DNA of 35,210 bases from Gemmatimonadota bacterium. GTDB taxonomy: Bacteria; Gemmatimonadota; Gemmatimonadetes; Longimicrobiales; RSA9. The stretch lies in the NCBI GenBank assembly GCA_019689775.1, contig JADGGV010000004.1:1-35210 (forward strand). The letters are read 5' to 3'. A program made the translations under genes and the position numbers. Of the stretch, positions 1-7,720 are shown piece after piece. How positions within the stretch are numbered: position 1 is the first letter of the stretch; each line of letters starts with the position of its first letter. The notes under the pieces were generated by a model. It did not search any database. It saw only the letters and a program-made list of their open reading frames with translations, and was not told where the DNA came from.

Positions 1-110
1 CCCGCACGCCCGGGCACCTGGACCGCTGTCCCTGGCGTGCACCTGCAACCTCGCATCGCCACACCCGCCGCCGCAACTCCTTCGGCGCCACTTCGGGCCC
101 GGTGGCGCGC

Positions 111-788
111 TCAGGCCGCCACGACCGCCCGCTCGAAGACCTCCGCGACGCGCGCGGCCACGGCGGCCCGGACCTCCTCCATCGCGGGCGGCGGGTCGAG
201 GACGCGCGCCAGCGACGTCACGCCGTGATCGCGGATCCCGCACGGGATGATCGCGTCGAAGAACTGGAGGTCGGTGGCGACGTTGAGCGCGAAGCCGTGC
301 GACGTGATCCACCCGCTCGAGACGCGCACGCCGATCGCCGCGACCTTCTCGTCGCCGATCCAGACGCCGGTCAAGCCGGGCTTGCGATGCCCGGTGGCGC
401 CGAGGTCGCCGATGGCGCGGATGAGCGCTTCCTCGAGATCGCGGACGTACTGATGCAGGTCGCAGCGGTCGGGCTTCAGGTTGAGGATCGGATAGCCGAC
501 GAGCTGACCGGGCCCGTGATACGTGACGTCGCCGCCGCGGCCGGTCGCGAAGAGCTCGATGCCGAGGAGCGCGCGATCGGCCTCGTCGACGAGCACGTGC
601 TCCGGGCGCGCGGAGGTGCCGAGGGTGATGACGTGGGGGTGCTCGAGGAGAAGGAGCTGGTCCGGGATTTCGCCGGCCCGCCGGCGCCGGACCAGCTCCT
701 CCTGGAGGCGCAGCGCCTCGGCGTACGAGACGCGGCCGAGGTGTCGCACCTCCAGGAGCCTGTGGTCCTGCCTGACATCGACTTCCAT
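111..788 (-). CDS. lipB: Octanoyltransferase LipB
   Basis: This enzyme moves octanoate from octanoyl-ACP to the lipoyl domains of 2-oxoacid dehydrogenases and the glycine cleavage H protein, the first step of lipoate assembly in the cytoplasm. From the chosen start, the family signature GRGGDVTYHGPGQ is at residues 83-95, the catalytic Lys is K148 (DEKVAAIG) and the catalytic Cys is C183 (IPCGI). The 225 residues match the usual family length. The ATG at 788 has GGAG seven bases upstream. An in-frame GTG at 836 overlaps the E2 stop as GTGA and would add 16 residues, so the start is not fully settled. The gene follows E2, one of its likely substrates. Function is secure from the motifs. Confidence 0.95.
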   Translation of the reverse strand: MEVDVRQDHRLLEVRHLGRVSYAEALRLQEELVRRRRAGEIPDQLLLLEHPHVITLGTSARPEHVLVDEADRALLGIELFATGRGGDVTYHGPGQLVGYPILNLKPDRCDLHQYVRDLEEALIRAIGDLGATGHRKPGLTGVWIGDEKVAAIGVRVSSGWITSHGFALNVATDLQFFDAIIPCGIRDHGVTSLARVLDPPPAMEEVRAAVAARVAEVFERAVVAA

Positions 789-832
789 CCGCCTACTCCA
801 GGGTCGCGCGAGGCCGCGCGACGCCCCCGGGG

Positions 833-2263
833 TCACCCGGCGTTCTCCGGGAAGCTCTCCAGGAGCTGCTTCAGCCGCGCCAGGAAGCGCGCCGCGTCGG
901 CGCCGTCCACGATCCGATGATCGTACCCCAGCGAGAAGAAGGAGCGCTTGCGGATGACGATGGCGTCGTTGCCGTCGACCTCGACGACGACCGGGCGCTT
1001 CTCGATGGCGCCCAGCCCGAGGATGGCCGCCGTGCCCTCCGGGATGATCGGCATCCCGACGATGGTGCCGAGCACGCCGGGGTTCGTGATCGAGAACGTC
1101 GCGGCCTGGATCTCCTCGGGCTTGAGCTTCCGATCCCGGGCACGTGCCGCCAGATCGTTGATGCGCTTGGCGATGCCGGTGAGGTTGAGCTCGTCGGCGT
1201 TCTTCACGACCGGAACGATCAGGCCGGGGTTCAGGTCGACCGCGATCCCCAGGTTGATGTCGCCGCGGTACAGGATGTTGTTACCCGAAACCGTGGCATT
1301 GACCTGGGGGAAGTCACGGAGCAGTTGCGCGACGGCCCAGGCGACGAAGGCCGTGTAGCTGACCCTGACGCCCTGCTGCTCCCAGCGCGCCTTGTTCGCC
1401 GCGCGCACGCGGTCGATCTGCGTGAAGTCGATCTCGATGAACGAGTGGACGTGCGGCGCGATGCGCTTGGCGCGGACCATGTGGTCGGCCGTGAGCCGGC
1501 GAATGCGGTCCATCGGCTCGAGCTCGTCGCCCTCGCGCACCGGGAACTCCGGGTGCTCGACGCTGCCGTAGAACGTACGCCAGAACTGCTCGACGCTCAT
1601 CGGCCCGCCGGTGCCGGCCGCGGGGGCGCCGGCTGCGGGCGCGCGAGGCGCGGCCGGGGCCGCGGGCGCGGCGGGCGCGGCGGCGCGCACCGCCGTGGGT
1701 GCCGGCGCGGCCTGGCGCTGCTCGAGGAACGACAGGATGTCCTGCTTGGTGACCCGGCCGCCCTGGCCCGTCCCTTCGACTTCCGCGATGTCGACGCCGT
1801 GCTCCGCGGCGATCCGCCGCACGAGCGGCGTCGAACGCCGGCGCAGGCGCTCCTCGGCGGTCTCCTCGCGGCCGTTCCCCTGCGGCTCCGGCTGCGCGAC
1901 CGCGGGCGCGGCCGCGCGGGCCGGCGCGGGACGGGACGGCGCGGCGGCGACCGGCGGAGGCGCCGGCGCCTCCGGAGCCGGCGCCGGCGCAGCCGCCTTC
2001 GGCGCGGCCGCCGCGGCGCCCGCCTCGGTCTCGATGTAGGCCAGCGTCGCACCGACCTCGACGGTCTGCCCCTCGCCGACGACGATTTCGGCCAGGACGC
2101 CCGCCGCCGGCGCGGGGATCTCCGCGTCGACCTTATCGGTGGAGATCTCGAGCAGAGGCTCGTCGCGGGCGACGGCGTCACCTGGCTGCTTCAACCACTT
2201 GGAGACGGTGCCTTCCGCGATGGATTCGCCCATCTGGGGCATCGGCACTTCGATTCGGGCCAT
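833..2263 (-). CDS. 2-oxoacid dehydrogenase E2 (dihydrolipoamide acyltransferase)
   Basis: This is the acyltransferase core of a 2-oxoacid dehydrogenase complex. An N-terminal lipoyl domain (about 1-78) has the lipoylated lysine K44 in TDKVDAE. An Ala/Pro linker follows (80-130), then a peripheral-subunit-binding domain (about 140-182, RRSTPLVRRIAAEHGVD), a second Ala/Pro linker, and the catalytic domain (about 245-470) with the active-site DHRIVDG (H449, D453). Lipoyl and binding domains occur once each. E1-beta lies immediately upstream, and lipB, which supplies the cofactor, lies downstream. The sequence alone does not separate branched-chain, pyruvate and 2-oxoglutarate types. The TDKVDAE lipoyl motif and a single lipoyl domain favour a branched-chain or oxoglutarate type, which is inference. 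Confidence 0.93.
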   Translation of the reverse strand: MARIEVPMPQMGESIAEGTVSKWLKQPGDAVARDEPLLEISTDKVDAEIPAPAAGVLAEIVVGEGQTVEVGATLAYIETEAGAAAAAPKAAAPAPAPEAPAPPPVAAAPSRPAPARAAAPAVAQPEPQGNGREETAEERLRRRSTPLVRRIAAEHGVDIAEVEGTGQGGRVTKQDILSFLEQRQAAPAPTAVRAAAPAAPAAPAAPRAPAAGAPAAGTGGPMSVEQFWRTFYGSVEHPEFPVREGDELEPMDRIRRLTADHMVRAKRIAPHVHSFIEIDFTQIDRVRAANKARWEQQGVRVSYTAFVAWAVAQLLRDFPQVNATVSGNNILYRGDINLGIAVDLNPGLIVPVVKNADELNLTGIAKRINDLAARARDRKLKPEEIQAATFSITNPGVLGTIVGMPIIPEGTAAILGLGAIEKRPVVVEVDGNDAIVIRKRSFFSLGYDHRIVDGADAARFLARLKQLLESFPENAG

Positions 2264-2284
2264 GTCGGACTCCGGTTGTTTCGC

Positions 2285-3334
2285 TCAGTAGTGGGCCAGG
2301 TAGCGGCCGGCCGCGACCACGTCGTCCACCTGCGGGAGGAAGTAGTCCTCCAGCGGCGCCGCGAACGGCACGGGCGCGTCGATGGCGGTGACGCGCAGGA
2401 TCGGCGCGTCCAGCCACTCGAACGCCTTCTCGCTCACGCGCATGGCGATCTCGCCGGCGATGCCGCCGGTGCGCGTGTCCTCGTGCACGACGAGCAGCCG
2501 GTTCGTCTTCCGGACGCTCTCGATGATCGCGTCCTCGTCGAGGGGCGCGAGCGTGCGCAGGTCGAGGATCTCGGCTTCGATCCCCTCCTCCGCCAGCCGC
2601 TCGGCGGCCTTCTGGCTCTCGTGCACCATCATGCCGTACGTGACGATCGTCAGGTCACGCCCCGGCCGGTGCACCCGCGCCCGGCCGAGCGGCACGATGT
2701 AATCGTCCGGCGGGAGCACCTCCCGCAGCGCCGGCAGGCGATACAGCTTCTTGTGCTCGAAGAACAGCACGGGGTCGTCGTGCCGGATCGCCGCCTTCAG
2801 CAGGCCTTTCGCGTCCCGCGGCGTCGAGGGGTAGGCAATGCAGATCCCGGGGGTGTGGAAGAACGCCATCTCCGGGTTCTGGGAGTGGAACGGTCCACCC
2901 CGCACTCCACCACCGACCGGGCCGCGGACGACGAGCGGCAGCGGCCCCGCGCCGCGCCAGCGCGCCGTCGCGATGTAGTTCGTGAGCGGTTCGTAGGCGC
3001 ACGCCACGAAATCCATGAACTGCATCTCGACGACCGGGCGCAGCCCCATGTGCGCCGCGCCGGCGGCCGCGCCGGTGAACCCGCCCTCGCTGATCGGCGT
3101 GTCGACGACCCGGTCCGGGCCGAAGTGGGCCAGGAACCCGTCCGTCACCTTGAAGGCACCACCGTACGCCGCGATGTCCTCGCCGAGGAGCAGGACGCTG
3201 GGATCGCGCTCCATCTCCTCCCAGAGCGCCTCGCGGATCGCCTCCAGGAACGTGACCGGCTTGCCCTCCGCCGTGCGCCGGAGGTTCTCGGGCTTCGCCC
3301 CTCGCCCGACGACCGGCTCCGAGACGGTGGCCAT
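2285..3334 (-). CDS. 2-oxoacid dehydrogenase E1 component, beta subunit
   Basis: This is the beta subunit of a thiamine-diphosphate E1 enzyme that decarboxylates a 2-oxoacid and acylates the lipoyl arm of E2. Visible landmarks are the N-terminal transketolase-type pyrimidine-binding region (VTFLEAIREAL, LLLGEDIAAYGGAFKVTDG) and PISEGGFTG with the conserved glutamate E83. The C-terminal transketolase domain is also complete (LTIVTYGMMVHES, VVHEDTRTGG). The 349 residues fit the family. The ATG at 3334 is chosen because AAGGAG lies five bases upstream and a promoter -10 lies at about 3376-3382, which excludes the longer in-frame versions. No alpha-subunit gene is adjacent. E2 starts 21 bases downstream. 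Confidence 0.93.
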   Translation of the reverse strand: MATVSEPVVGRGAKPENLRRTAEGKPVTFLEAIREALWEEMERDPSVLLLGEDIAAYGGAFKVTDGFLAHFGPDRVVDTPISEGGFTGAAAGAAHMGLRPVVEMQFMDFVACAYEPLTNYIATARWRGAGPLPLVVRGPVGGGVRGGPFHSQNPEMAFFHTPGICIAYPSTPRDAKGLLKAAIRHDDPVLFFEHKKLYRLPALREVLPPDDYIVPLGRARVHRPGRDLTIVTYGMMVHESQKAAERLAEEGIEAEILDLRTLAPLDEDAIIESVRKTNRLLVVHEDTRTGGIAGEIAMRVSEKAFEWLDAPILRVTAIDAPVPFAAPLEDYFLPQVDDVVAAGRYLAHY

Positions 3335-3375
3335 TCGGACTCCTTGTGCCGGCTCGCCATGCACGATTTCGGCCG

Positions 3376-3406
3376 ACATAATGGCCGGGCGCGCCCCCTC
3401 CGTCAA
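3376..3406 (-). promoter_or_regulatory. Promoter of the E1-beta/E2/lipB operon
   Basis: On the minus strand TTGACG (3406-3401) is followed after 18 bases by ATTATG (or after 19 by TTATGT), giving a predicted transcript start near 3369. The leader would be about 35 bases and contain the AAGGAG of the E1-beta start. It is back to back with the plus-strand promoter at 3429-3457. The call rests on consensus matching only. Confidence 0.55.
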
Positions 3407-3428
3407 GCGGCCACGGGCGCGCCCCGGC

Positions 3429-3457
3429 TTGTCCTGAAAGGGCTTAGCGGTTATGCT
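3429..3457 (+). promoter_or_regulatory. Promoter of the small plus-strand gene
   Basis: TTGTCC (3429-3434) and TATGCT (3452-3457) are separated by 17 bases. The predicted transcript start is about 3464, about 100 bases ahead of the ATG at 3566. The leader holds two stable hairpins. Consensus matching only. Confidence 0.5.
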
Positions 3458-3465
3458 CCGGGGAG

Positions 3466-3490
3466 CGCCTCGCCGATGCGCGGCGAGGTG
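3466..3490 (+). other. Leader hairpin 1
   Basis: The arm CCTCGCC (3468-3474) pairs with GGCGAGG (3482-3488) over a seven-base loop. One more G-T and one more C-G pair extend the stem to nine pairs. It begins almost at the predicted transcript start of the small gene at 3566. Confidence 0.5.
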
Positions 3491-3499
3491 GAACGCGCA

Positions 3500-3536
3500 G
3501 GCGCCGACTCCCGGGTAGCCCCCGGGGGTCGGCGCC
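3500..3536 (+). other. Leader hairpin 2, terminator-like
   Basis: GGCGCCGAC (3500-3508) pairs with GTCGGCGCC (3528-3536). The inner segment TCCCGGG pairs with CCCGGGG, giving a 16-pair stem (one G-T) with a five-base loop. In the plus direction it is followed by GTTTGCTT, a poor U tract, and then by the AACGGAGG ribosome site of the 3566 gene. It could attenuate transcription or shape translation. It does not look like a terminator for the minus-strand operon. Confidence 0.55.
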
Positions 3537-3565
3537 GTTTGCTTGCCCCCAACGGAGGTCCCGGA

Positions 3566-3793
3566 ATGTCCGACCCCTTCTCGCCCGTCGAACTGCGCTC
3601 CCGGCTCCGCCGCTGGCGTCACAATGCACGCGCGCCCCGCGCGCTGCCCGGGGCAGCCCGCGAGGCGCACGTCAACGCCGATGGACCGATCGTGATCGAA
3701 CGGAGCCCGGCGGAGCCGATCGCCGGGACCTCCGCGACCGCCTACGACCTCACCGACGGCTACACCACCGAGCGGATCATCCTCCGGCCGTAG
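3566..3793 (+). CDS. Small protein of unknown function, 75 residues
   Basis: I do not recognise this protein. It begins MSDPFSPVELRSRLRRW, is Arg-rich in the first third, and ends in an acidic and polar part (AYDLTDGYTTERIILRP). It has no membrane segment, signal peptide or cysteine motif. Support for a real gene comes from the ATG at 3566 with GGAGG seven bases upstream, a promoter at 3429-3457 and a dedicated leader. It is the only plus-strand gene within the first 25 kb and converges on secG with a 15-base gap. A long plus-strand reading frame runs into it from upstream, but that part is a shadow of E1-beta and E2. Confidence 0.6.
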   Translation: MSDPFSPVELRSRLRRWRHNARAPRALPGAAREAHVNADGPIVIERSPAEPIAGTSATAYDLTDGYTTERIILRP

Positions 3794-3808
3794 GCTCCGC
3801 GCCCCCTC

Positions 3809-4228
3809 TCACTTCTTCGGCTGCGCCGGCGCCGACGGCGCGGGCTGCGCCGGCGTCGCCTGTCCGGCCGGCGCCGGTGCGGCGCCCTGCGGGGCGCTGG
3901 CCGGCGGATTGGCCGGCTGCACGCCCGGGATCGCGGGCTGCGACGCGGGCGCGGTCTGCTGGAACTGGTCACGCAGGATCGAGCGCGGCCGCTCCTGGCG
4001 GCTGGACAGGATCGAGAGCACGAAGGCGATGCCGAGGAAGAGCCCGCCGGTCACCCACGTGGACTTGGTCAGCAGCGTCGCGGCCTGACGTCCGCCGATG
4101 AAGGAATCGGTGCCGACGCTCGCGCCCCCCATGGCGGCGAGGCCGTCGCCCTTCGACGACTGAAGGAGCACGATGACCGTGAGGAGCAGGCCGTCGAGGA
4201 GCAGCAGCACGAGCAGGAAGGTGAACAC
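3809..4228 (-). CDS. secG: Protein-export membrane protein SecG
   Basis: This is the small subunit of the SecYEG translocon, with two membrane helices: residues 1-22 (FTFLLVLLLLDGLLLTVIVLL) and about 53-70 (TWVTGGLFLGIAFVLSIL). The family's conserved central loop is present (LLQSSKGDGLA.MGG). A tail of some 60 residues rich in Pro, Ala and Gln follows the second helix and is longer than in textbook SecG. The start is taken as GTG at 4228, with GGAG about nine bases upstream. An upstream in-frame start would add a basic stretch unlike SecG. It follows tpiA by 65 bases. An exact TTGACA at 4297-4292, overlapping the tpiA stop, may be the -35 of its own promoter, but no convincing -10 follows. 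Confidence 0.9.
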   Translation of the reverse strand: MFTFLLVLLLLDGLLLTVIVLLQSSKGDGLAAMGGASVGTDSFIGGRQAATLLTKSTWVTGGLFLGIAFVLSILSSRQERPRSILRDQFQQTAPASQPAIPGVQPANPPASAPQGAAPAPAGQATPAQPAPSAPAQPKK

Positions 4229-4293
4229 CGTTGTCTTCTCCGCGCGAATCGAGCAACAGGAACCCTTAAAGGTCGCGGTGCGCCGGCGTGCTG

Positions 4294-5076
4294 TCAAGCG
4301 GCGGCGACGGGTGTGGCGGCGATGTCGGCGAAGCCGGACGGGTCGAGGCTCGCACCGCCGACGAGGAGGCCGTCGACCCCCTCGGCGCGGAGGAGGGCGG
4401 CGGCGTTGTCGACCTTGACGGAGCCGCCGTAGAGGATCGGGATCGCGGCGGCGGCGTCGCCGACGAGGTCGTGGAGCCGGTCGCGGAGCACGCCGTGCGC
4501 CTCGGAAGCATCCTCGGGGGTGGCGTTCACCCCGGTGCCGATCGCCCAGACGGGTTCGTAGGCGAGGAGGATGCGGGGGATGCGGTCGGGCGGGAGCACG
4601 CCGGCGACGGCGTCGAGCTGGCGGAGGATGACGTCGGCGACGCGGCCGGCACGGCGCTCGTGGAGCGTCTCACCGACGCAGAGCACCGGGGTGAGGCCGG
4701 CGTCGAGCGCGGCGCGGACCTTGAGCGCGCACTGCTCGTCCGTCTCCCCGAAGAGGTGGCGGCGCTCGGAGTGGCCGACGAGGGTGTAGCGGGCGCCGGC
4801 CTCCCAGGCCATCCTCGCGCTGATCTCGCCGGTGAAGGCGCCCTGGGGCTCCCAATGGATGTTCTGGACGCCGACGTCGATGTCGGCGCGGTCGCCAAGC
4901 CCCTCGATGCCGGCGGTGAGGGAGATGGCCGGGAGGAAGAAGACGATCGTGCGATCCTCGTGCGGGGGGTAGGCGTCGCGGAACGCGTGGAAGAACTCGC
5001 GGGTCGCGACGGGCCCCTTGTGCATCTTCCAGTTCCCGGCGATGACCGGGGTGTGGATGGTGGTCCACTCGCTCAC
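4294..5076 (-). CDS. tpiA: Triosephosphate isomerase
   Basis: This enzyme interconverts dihydroxyacetone phosphate and glyceraldehyde 3-phosphate in glycolysis and gluconeogenesis. All catalytic residues are visible: N15 and K17 in AGNWKMHKG, H102 in GHSERR, and E174 in AYEPVWAIGTG. The phosphate-binding ILYGGSVK and GLLVGGASL segments are near the C terminus. The 260 residues are the normal length. It starts three bases after the pgk stop and precedes secG, the pgk-tpiA-secG order known from many bacteria. It is probably transcribed with pgk from the promoter at 6342-6371. Confidence 0.97.
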   Translation of the reverse strand: MSEWTTIHTPVIAGNWKMHKGPVATREFFHAFRDAYPPHEDRTIVFFLPAISLTAGIEGLGDRADIDVGVQNIHWEPQGAFTGEISARMAWEAGARYTLVGHSERRHLFGETDEQCALKVRAALDAGLTPVLCVGETLHERRAGRVADVILRQLDAVAGVLPPDRIPRILLAYEPVWAIGTGVNATPEDASEAHGVLRDRLHDLVGDAAAAIPILYGGSVKVDNAAALLRAEGVDGLLVGGASLDPSGFADIAATPVAAA

Positions 5077-5079
5077 CGG

Positions 5080-6294
5080 TCAGCCCTCCGTGCGATCGCT
5101 CAGGACGGCGACACCGGGAAGGATCCTGCCCTCCAGAAACTCGAGGGACGCGCCGCCGCCGGTGGAGATGTGGCTCATCCGGGCGGCCACGCCGGACTGC
5201 TCGACGGCGGCCACGGTGTCGCCACCGCCGATGATGGTGGTGGCGCCCCGCTCCGTGGCCTCCGCCATGGCGCGGGCGACGCCGTCGGTCCCGCGGCTGA
5301 AGGCGCCGATCTCGAAGAGGCCCATCGGCCCGTTCCAGAGGATCGTTCGCGCGCCGCGCAGCTCCTCGCGGAACGTGGCGACGCTCTTGGGGCCGATGTC
5401 GAGGATGAGGACGTCGGCGGGGACAGCGTCGCGGTCGACGACCCACGACCGGGCCTGCGCGCTGGCCTCCGTGGCGACGACGCAATCGACGGGGAGGACG
5501 AGCTTGTCGCCGGCGCGCTCGAGGAGCGCTCGGGCCATCTCGACGCGGTCCTCCTCGACGAGGGACTTCCCCGTCTCGAGCCCGAGCGCGCGGAAGAAGG
5601 TGTTGGCCATCGCGCCGCCGATGAGCAGCCGGTCCACGCGCGGGAGGAGGTTCTCGATGACGTCGATCTTGCCGGAGATCTTGGCACCGCCGAGGATCGC
5701 GACGAACGGCCGCTCAGGGTTCTCCAGCGCGTCACCGAGGACGCGCAGCTCGCGCTCCATCAGGAGGCCGGCGACCGCCGGGCGGCCGTCGCGGCGCATG
5801 ACCTCGGCGACGCCCACGGTGGAAGCGTGCGCCCGGTGGGCGGCGCCGAAGGCGTCGTCGACGTAGAGGTCGCCAAGCGTCGCCAGCTCCTCGCTCAACC
5901 GAGGGTCGTTCGTCTCCTCCCCGGGGAGGAAGCGCACGTTCTCGAGCAGGACGAACTCGCCGCGCTGCGCGGCGTCCACAGCGGCATGCGCCTCCGGGCC
6001 GACGACGTCGGCGACGAACCGCAGCGGCGCCTCGAGGAGCGTCTGGAGCCGCTCGGCCACCGGGCGGAGCGAGTACTTCTCGTTCCACTGCCCCTTCGGG
6101 CGCCCGAGGTGGGACATGAGGACCGTGCGCGCACCGCGCGCGGCGAGATAGCGCAACGTCGGCAGCGTCGCGCGGATGCGCGTGTCGTCCGTGATCTCGC
6201 CATCCTCGAGCGGAACGTTGTAATCGACGCGGACGAGGACCCGGCGGTTCGCGAAGGCGGCGTCGGGCAAGTCCTTCAGGGTCAGCTTGTTCAT
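5080..6294 (-). CDS. pgk: Phosphoglycerate kinase
   Basis: This enzyme transfers phosphate between 1,3-bisphosphoglycerate and ADP in glycolysis. The N-terminal signature VLVRVDYNVPL, the substrate-binding MSHLGRPKG, the hinge ILGGAKISGKI, WNGPMGLFE, and the C-terminal nucleotide-binding GGGDTVAAVEQ and STGGGASLEFLEG are all present in order. The 404 residues are the usual length for a single-function enzyme, and there is no fusion to tpiA. The leader contains a small hairpin (GCGGCG GGAG CGCCGC, about 6321-6336) directly after the predicted transcript start near 6335. Confidence 0.97.
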   Translation of the reverse strand: MNKLTLKDLPDAAFANRRVLVRVDYNVPLEDGEITDDTRIRATLPTLRYLAARGARTVLMSHLGRPKGQWNEKYSLRPVAERLQTLLEAPLRFVADVVGPEAHAAVDAAQRGEFVLLENVRFLPGEETNDPRLSEELATLGDLYVDDAFGAAHRAHASTVGVAEVMRRDGRPAVAGLLMERELRVLGDALENPERPFVAILGGAKISGKIDVIENLLPRVDRLLIGGAMANTFFRALGLETGKSLVEEDRVEMARALLERAGDKLVLPVDCVVATEASAQARSWVVDRDAVPADVLILDIGPKSVATFREELRGARTILWNGPMGLFEIGAFSRGTDGVARAMAEATERGATTIIGGGDTVAAVEQSGVAARMSHISTGGGASLEFLEGRILPGVAVLSDRTEG

Positions 6295-6339
6295 GGCTCT
6301 CTCGCTGAGCGTTCGGGCGGCGCTCCCGCCGCGGCGCGG

Positions 6340-7395
6340 CTAAGGTAGCGGCTCGGCCGACACGGCATCAAGGCGACCCGGCGCGCGGTCGGCCGGGCGG
6401 CGGCCCGAGGCGGGTTCACCGAGGAACGGCAGGACCAACCGCAAGAACCCGTCCGGATCCTCCCAATTCGGGGAATGGCCCGCGCGCGCGAGCACGGCGA
6501 GGAGGGCGCGGGGGATGAGCGCCGCGGCGCGCCGGCCGTGGGCGACGGGGAAGAAGCGATCCCGGGCGCCCCAGATCACGAGCGTCGGCGAGCGGATCCC
6601 GGCCAGCTCCGCGTCGGTGAGGACCTCGGCCTGGCCGTGCCGCCCGGTGAACGACCGCACGCCGCGGGCGAGGCGGCGGGCGCCTGCGGCGCGGCCGGAC
6701 GCGTACAGGTACTCGAGGAGGGCGCGGCACTGGTCCGGTGGAATCCGGCTCGCGTCCGACGTGGCGAGGTGACGGAACACCCAGCGGGTTCCGGTCCGGC
6801 CCGGCCGGACCAGCGCCGCGCCCGCGAGCGGCAGCCCCGCGAGCCGGACGACGAGCGGAAGCTCGCGCCCGAGTCCCGCCGCATCCAGCAGCACCAGCCG
6901 GCGCACGTGTGCCGGGCGGAGCTGCGCCAGCCGGAGGGCGACCAGGCCGCCGAAGGACGTCCCCACGACGTCGGCCTCCCGGAGGCCGAGCTCGTCGAGC
7001 ATGCGCGCAACGACGGCCGCCGCACGGCGCCCGATCGGGCGCTCGACGGGTCCGGGATCCGACAACCCGAAGCCGGGAAGGTCCGGCGCCAGAACGCGAG
7101 CGTGGCGCGCCAGCGGACCCAGGACGCGGAACCAGTTCGCGCCGCCGCCCCCGCCCCCGTGCAGGAGGAGGAGCGGGCGCCCGGAGCCCGCCTCGAGGAG
7201 ATGGACGCGCGCGCCGTCCACCCGGAGCATCCGGCTCCGGGCACGCACCCCGGCTGCCGCGAGGAGCCGCTCCAAAGCGGCACGAACGCGGGGCGCCGGA
7301 TCCGGCCCGCGCCCGAACGACGAGCGGCCACGGGGCCGATCCGCCCCGTGGCCGCCGCGCCGGCCTCCTCGCGAAGCCGGCCGTGGATCGCTCAT
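6340..7395 (-). CDS. Alpha/beta-hydrolase fold protein
   Basis: This is a serine hydrolase of the alpha/beta fold with unknown substrate. The oxyanion-hole segment is LLLLHGGGGGG (about 75-85), the nucleophile elbow is GTSFGG with S147, the acid is D279 (IWGARDRFF) and the base is H307 (RAGHSPNWE). A cap region spans about 175-255. The first 50 residues are Arg/Gly/Pro-rich and look unstructured, so translation might instead begin at the in-frame ATG at 7230. The gene starts four bases after the zinc-ribbon stop and precedes pgk. Esterase, lipase and C-C hydrolase roles are all possible. Confidence 0.85.
   Translation of the reverse strand: MSDPRPASRGGRRGGHGADRPRGRSSFGRGPDPAPRVRAALERLLAAAGVRARSRMLRVDGARVHLLEAGSGRPLLLLHGGGGGGANWFRVLGPLARHARVLAPDLPGFGLSDPGPVERPIGRRAAAVVARMLDELGLREADVVGTSFGGLVALRLAQLRPAHVRRLVLLDAAGLGRELPLVVRLAGLPLAGAALVRPGRTGTRWVFRHLATSDASRIPPDQCRALLEYLYASGRAAGARRLARGVRSFTGRHGQAEVLTDAELAGIRSPTLVIWGARDRFFPVAHGRRAAALIPRALLAVLARAGHSPNWEDPDGFLRLVLPFLGEPASGRRPADRAPGRLDAVSAEPLP
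6342..6371 (-). promoter_or_regulatory. Promoter of pgk-tpiA(-secG)
   Basis: On the minus strand TTGATG (6371-6366) and TACCTT (6347-6342) are 18 bases apart, within the last codons of the hydrolase gene. The stop TAG of that gene overlaps the -10 region. The predicted start is about 6335, some 40 bases before the pgk ATG. This would let pgk be expressed independently of the upstream pair. Confidence 0.5.
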
Positions 7396-7399
7396 CGCC

Positions 7400-7600
7400 T
7401 CAGCTGGCCGCCCTCGGCGCCGCGACCTGCACGGCGAAGCGCGCGGAGTCCGCTCCGCGGGACGTGATCTCGAGCTGGGTATCGCAGTAGCTGCACTCGA
7501 TGATCCGGCTCTCGTCGTCCGCCCGCAGTTCGACCGCGTCCCGGTGCCCGCAAACCGGGCACCGATAGGTGCCGTACAGCGTGTCCGTAGGCATCACCAT
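7400..7600 (-). CDS. Small zinc-ribbon protein
   Basis: The protein has 66 residues with two CxxC knuckles, C14/C17 (RCPVCGH) and C36/C39 (ECSYCD), spaced as in a single zinc ribbon. A short beta-rich stretch and an Ala-rich tail follow. The partner and function are unknown. Such ribbons often bind nucleic acid or serve as subunit modules. The start at 7600 is supported by GGAGG six bases upstream. A longer in-frame version would add a basic segment with no ribosome site. It is the first gene after the promoter at 7721-7750 and is followed at once by the hydrolase. Confidence 0.75.
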   Translation of the reverse strand: MVMPTDTLYGTYRCPVCGHRDAVELRADDESRIIECSYCDTQLEITSRGADSARFAVQVAAPRAAS

Positions 7601-7720
7601 GTCACACCTCCAGCGCCGCGGTGCAGGGAGACGAGACGGTCGACCGCGCGAGTTGCATGCCAATCGACAGAAAGACACGGGCCAGAGTGGGGGGAGCCGA
7701 GAGCGCCCCCCCGGCGCGCT

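Noticed and set aside
1..110. Possible start of another minus-strand gene after lipB
   Set aside because: AAGGAG is present near 80, but the frames that follow run off the window within about 20 codons and show no recognisable sequence.
1600..2050. Low-complexity GC repeats that could be tandem DNA repeats
   Set aside because: They encode the Ala/Pro linkers of E2. The codons vary and no fixed repeat unit exists.
917..3565. Very long open frame on the plus strand opposite E2 and E1-beta
   Set aside because: It mirrors the minus-strand genes, arises from GC-rich codon bias, and has Arg/Asp/Gly-rich nonsense composition. Only its last 228 bases, after its own ribosome site, are kept as a gene.
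3335..3670. N-terminal extension of E1-beta by up to 112 residues
   Set aside because: The extension crosses the promoter and hairpins of the intergenic region. The internal ATG at 3334 has an ideal ribosome site and the expected family start.
4288..6348. Long plus-strand frame opposite tpiA and pgk
   Set aside because: It is the antisense shadow of two complete, motif-verified enzymes and has no ribosome site or recognisable domain.
7688..7712. Terminator for gap
   Set aside because: The G6/C6 stem lies downstream of the next promoter's -10 and lacks a U tract, so it is more likely the 5' end of the next transcript.
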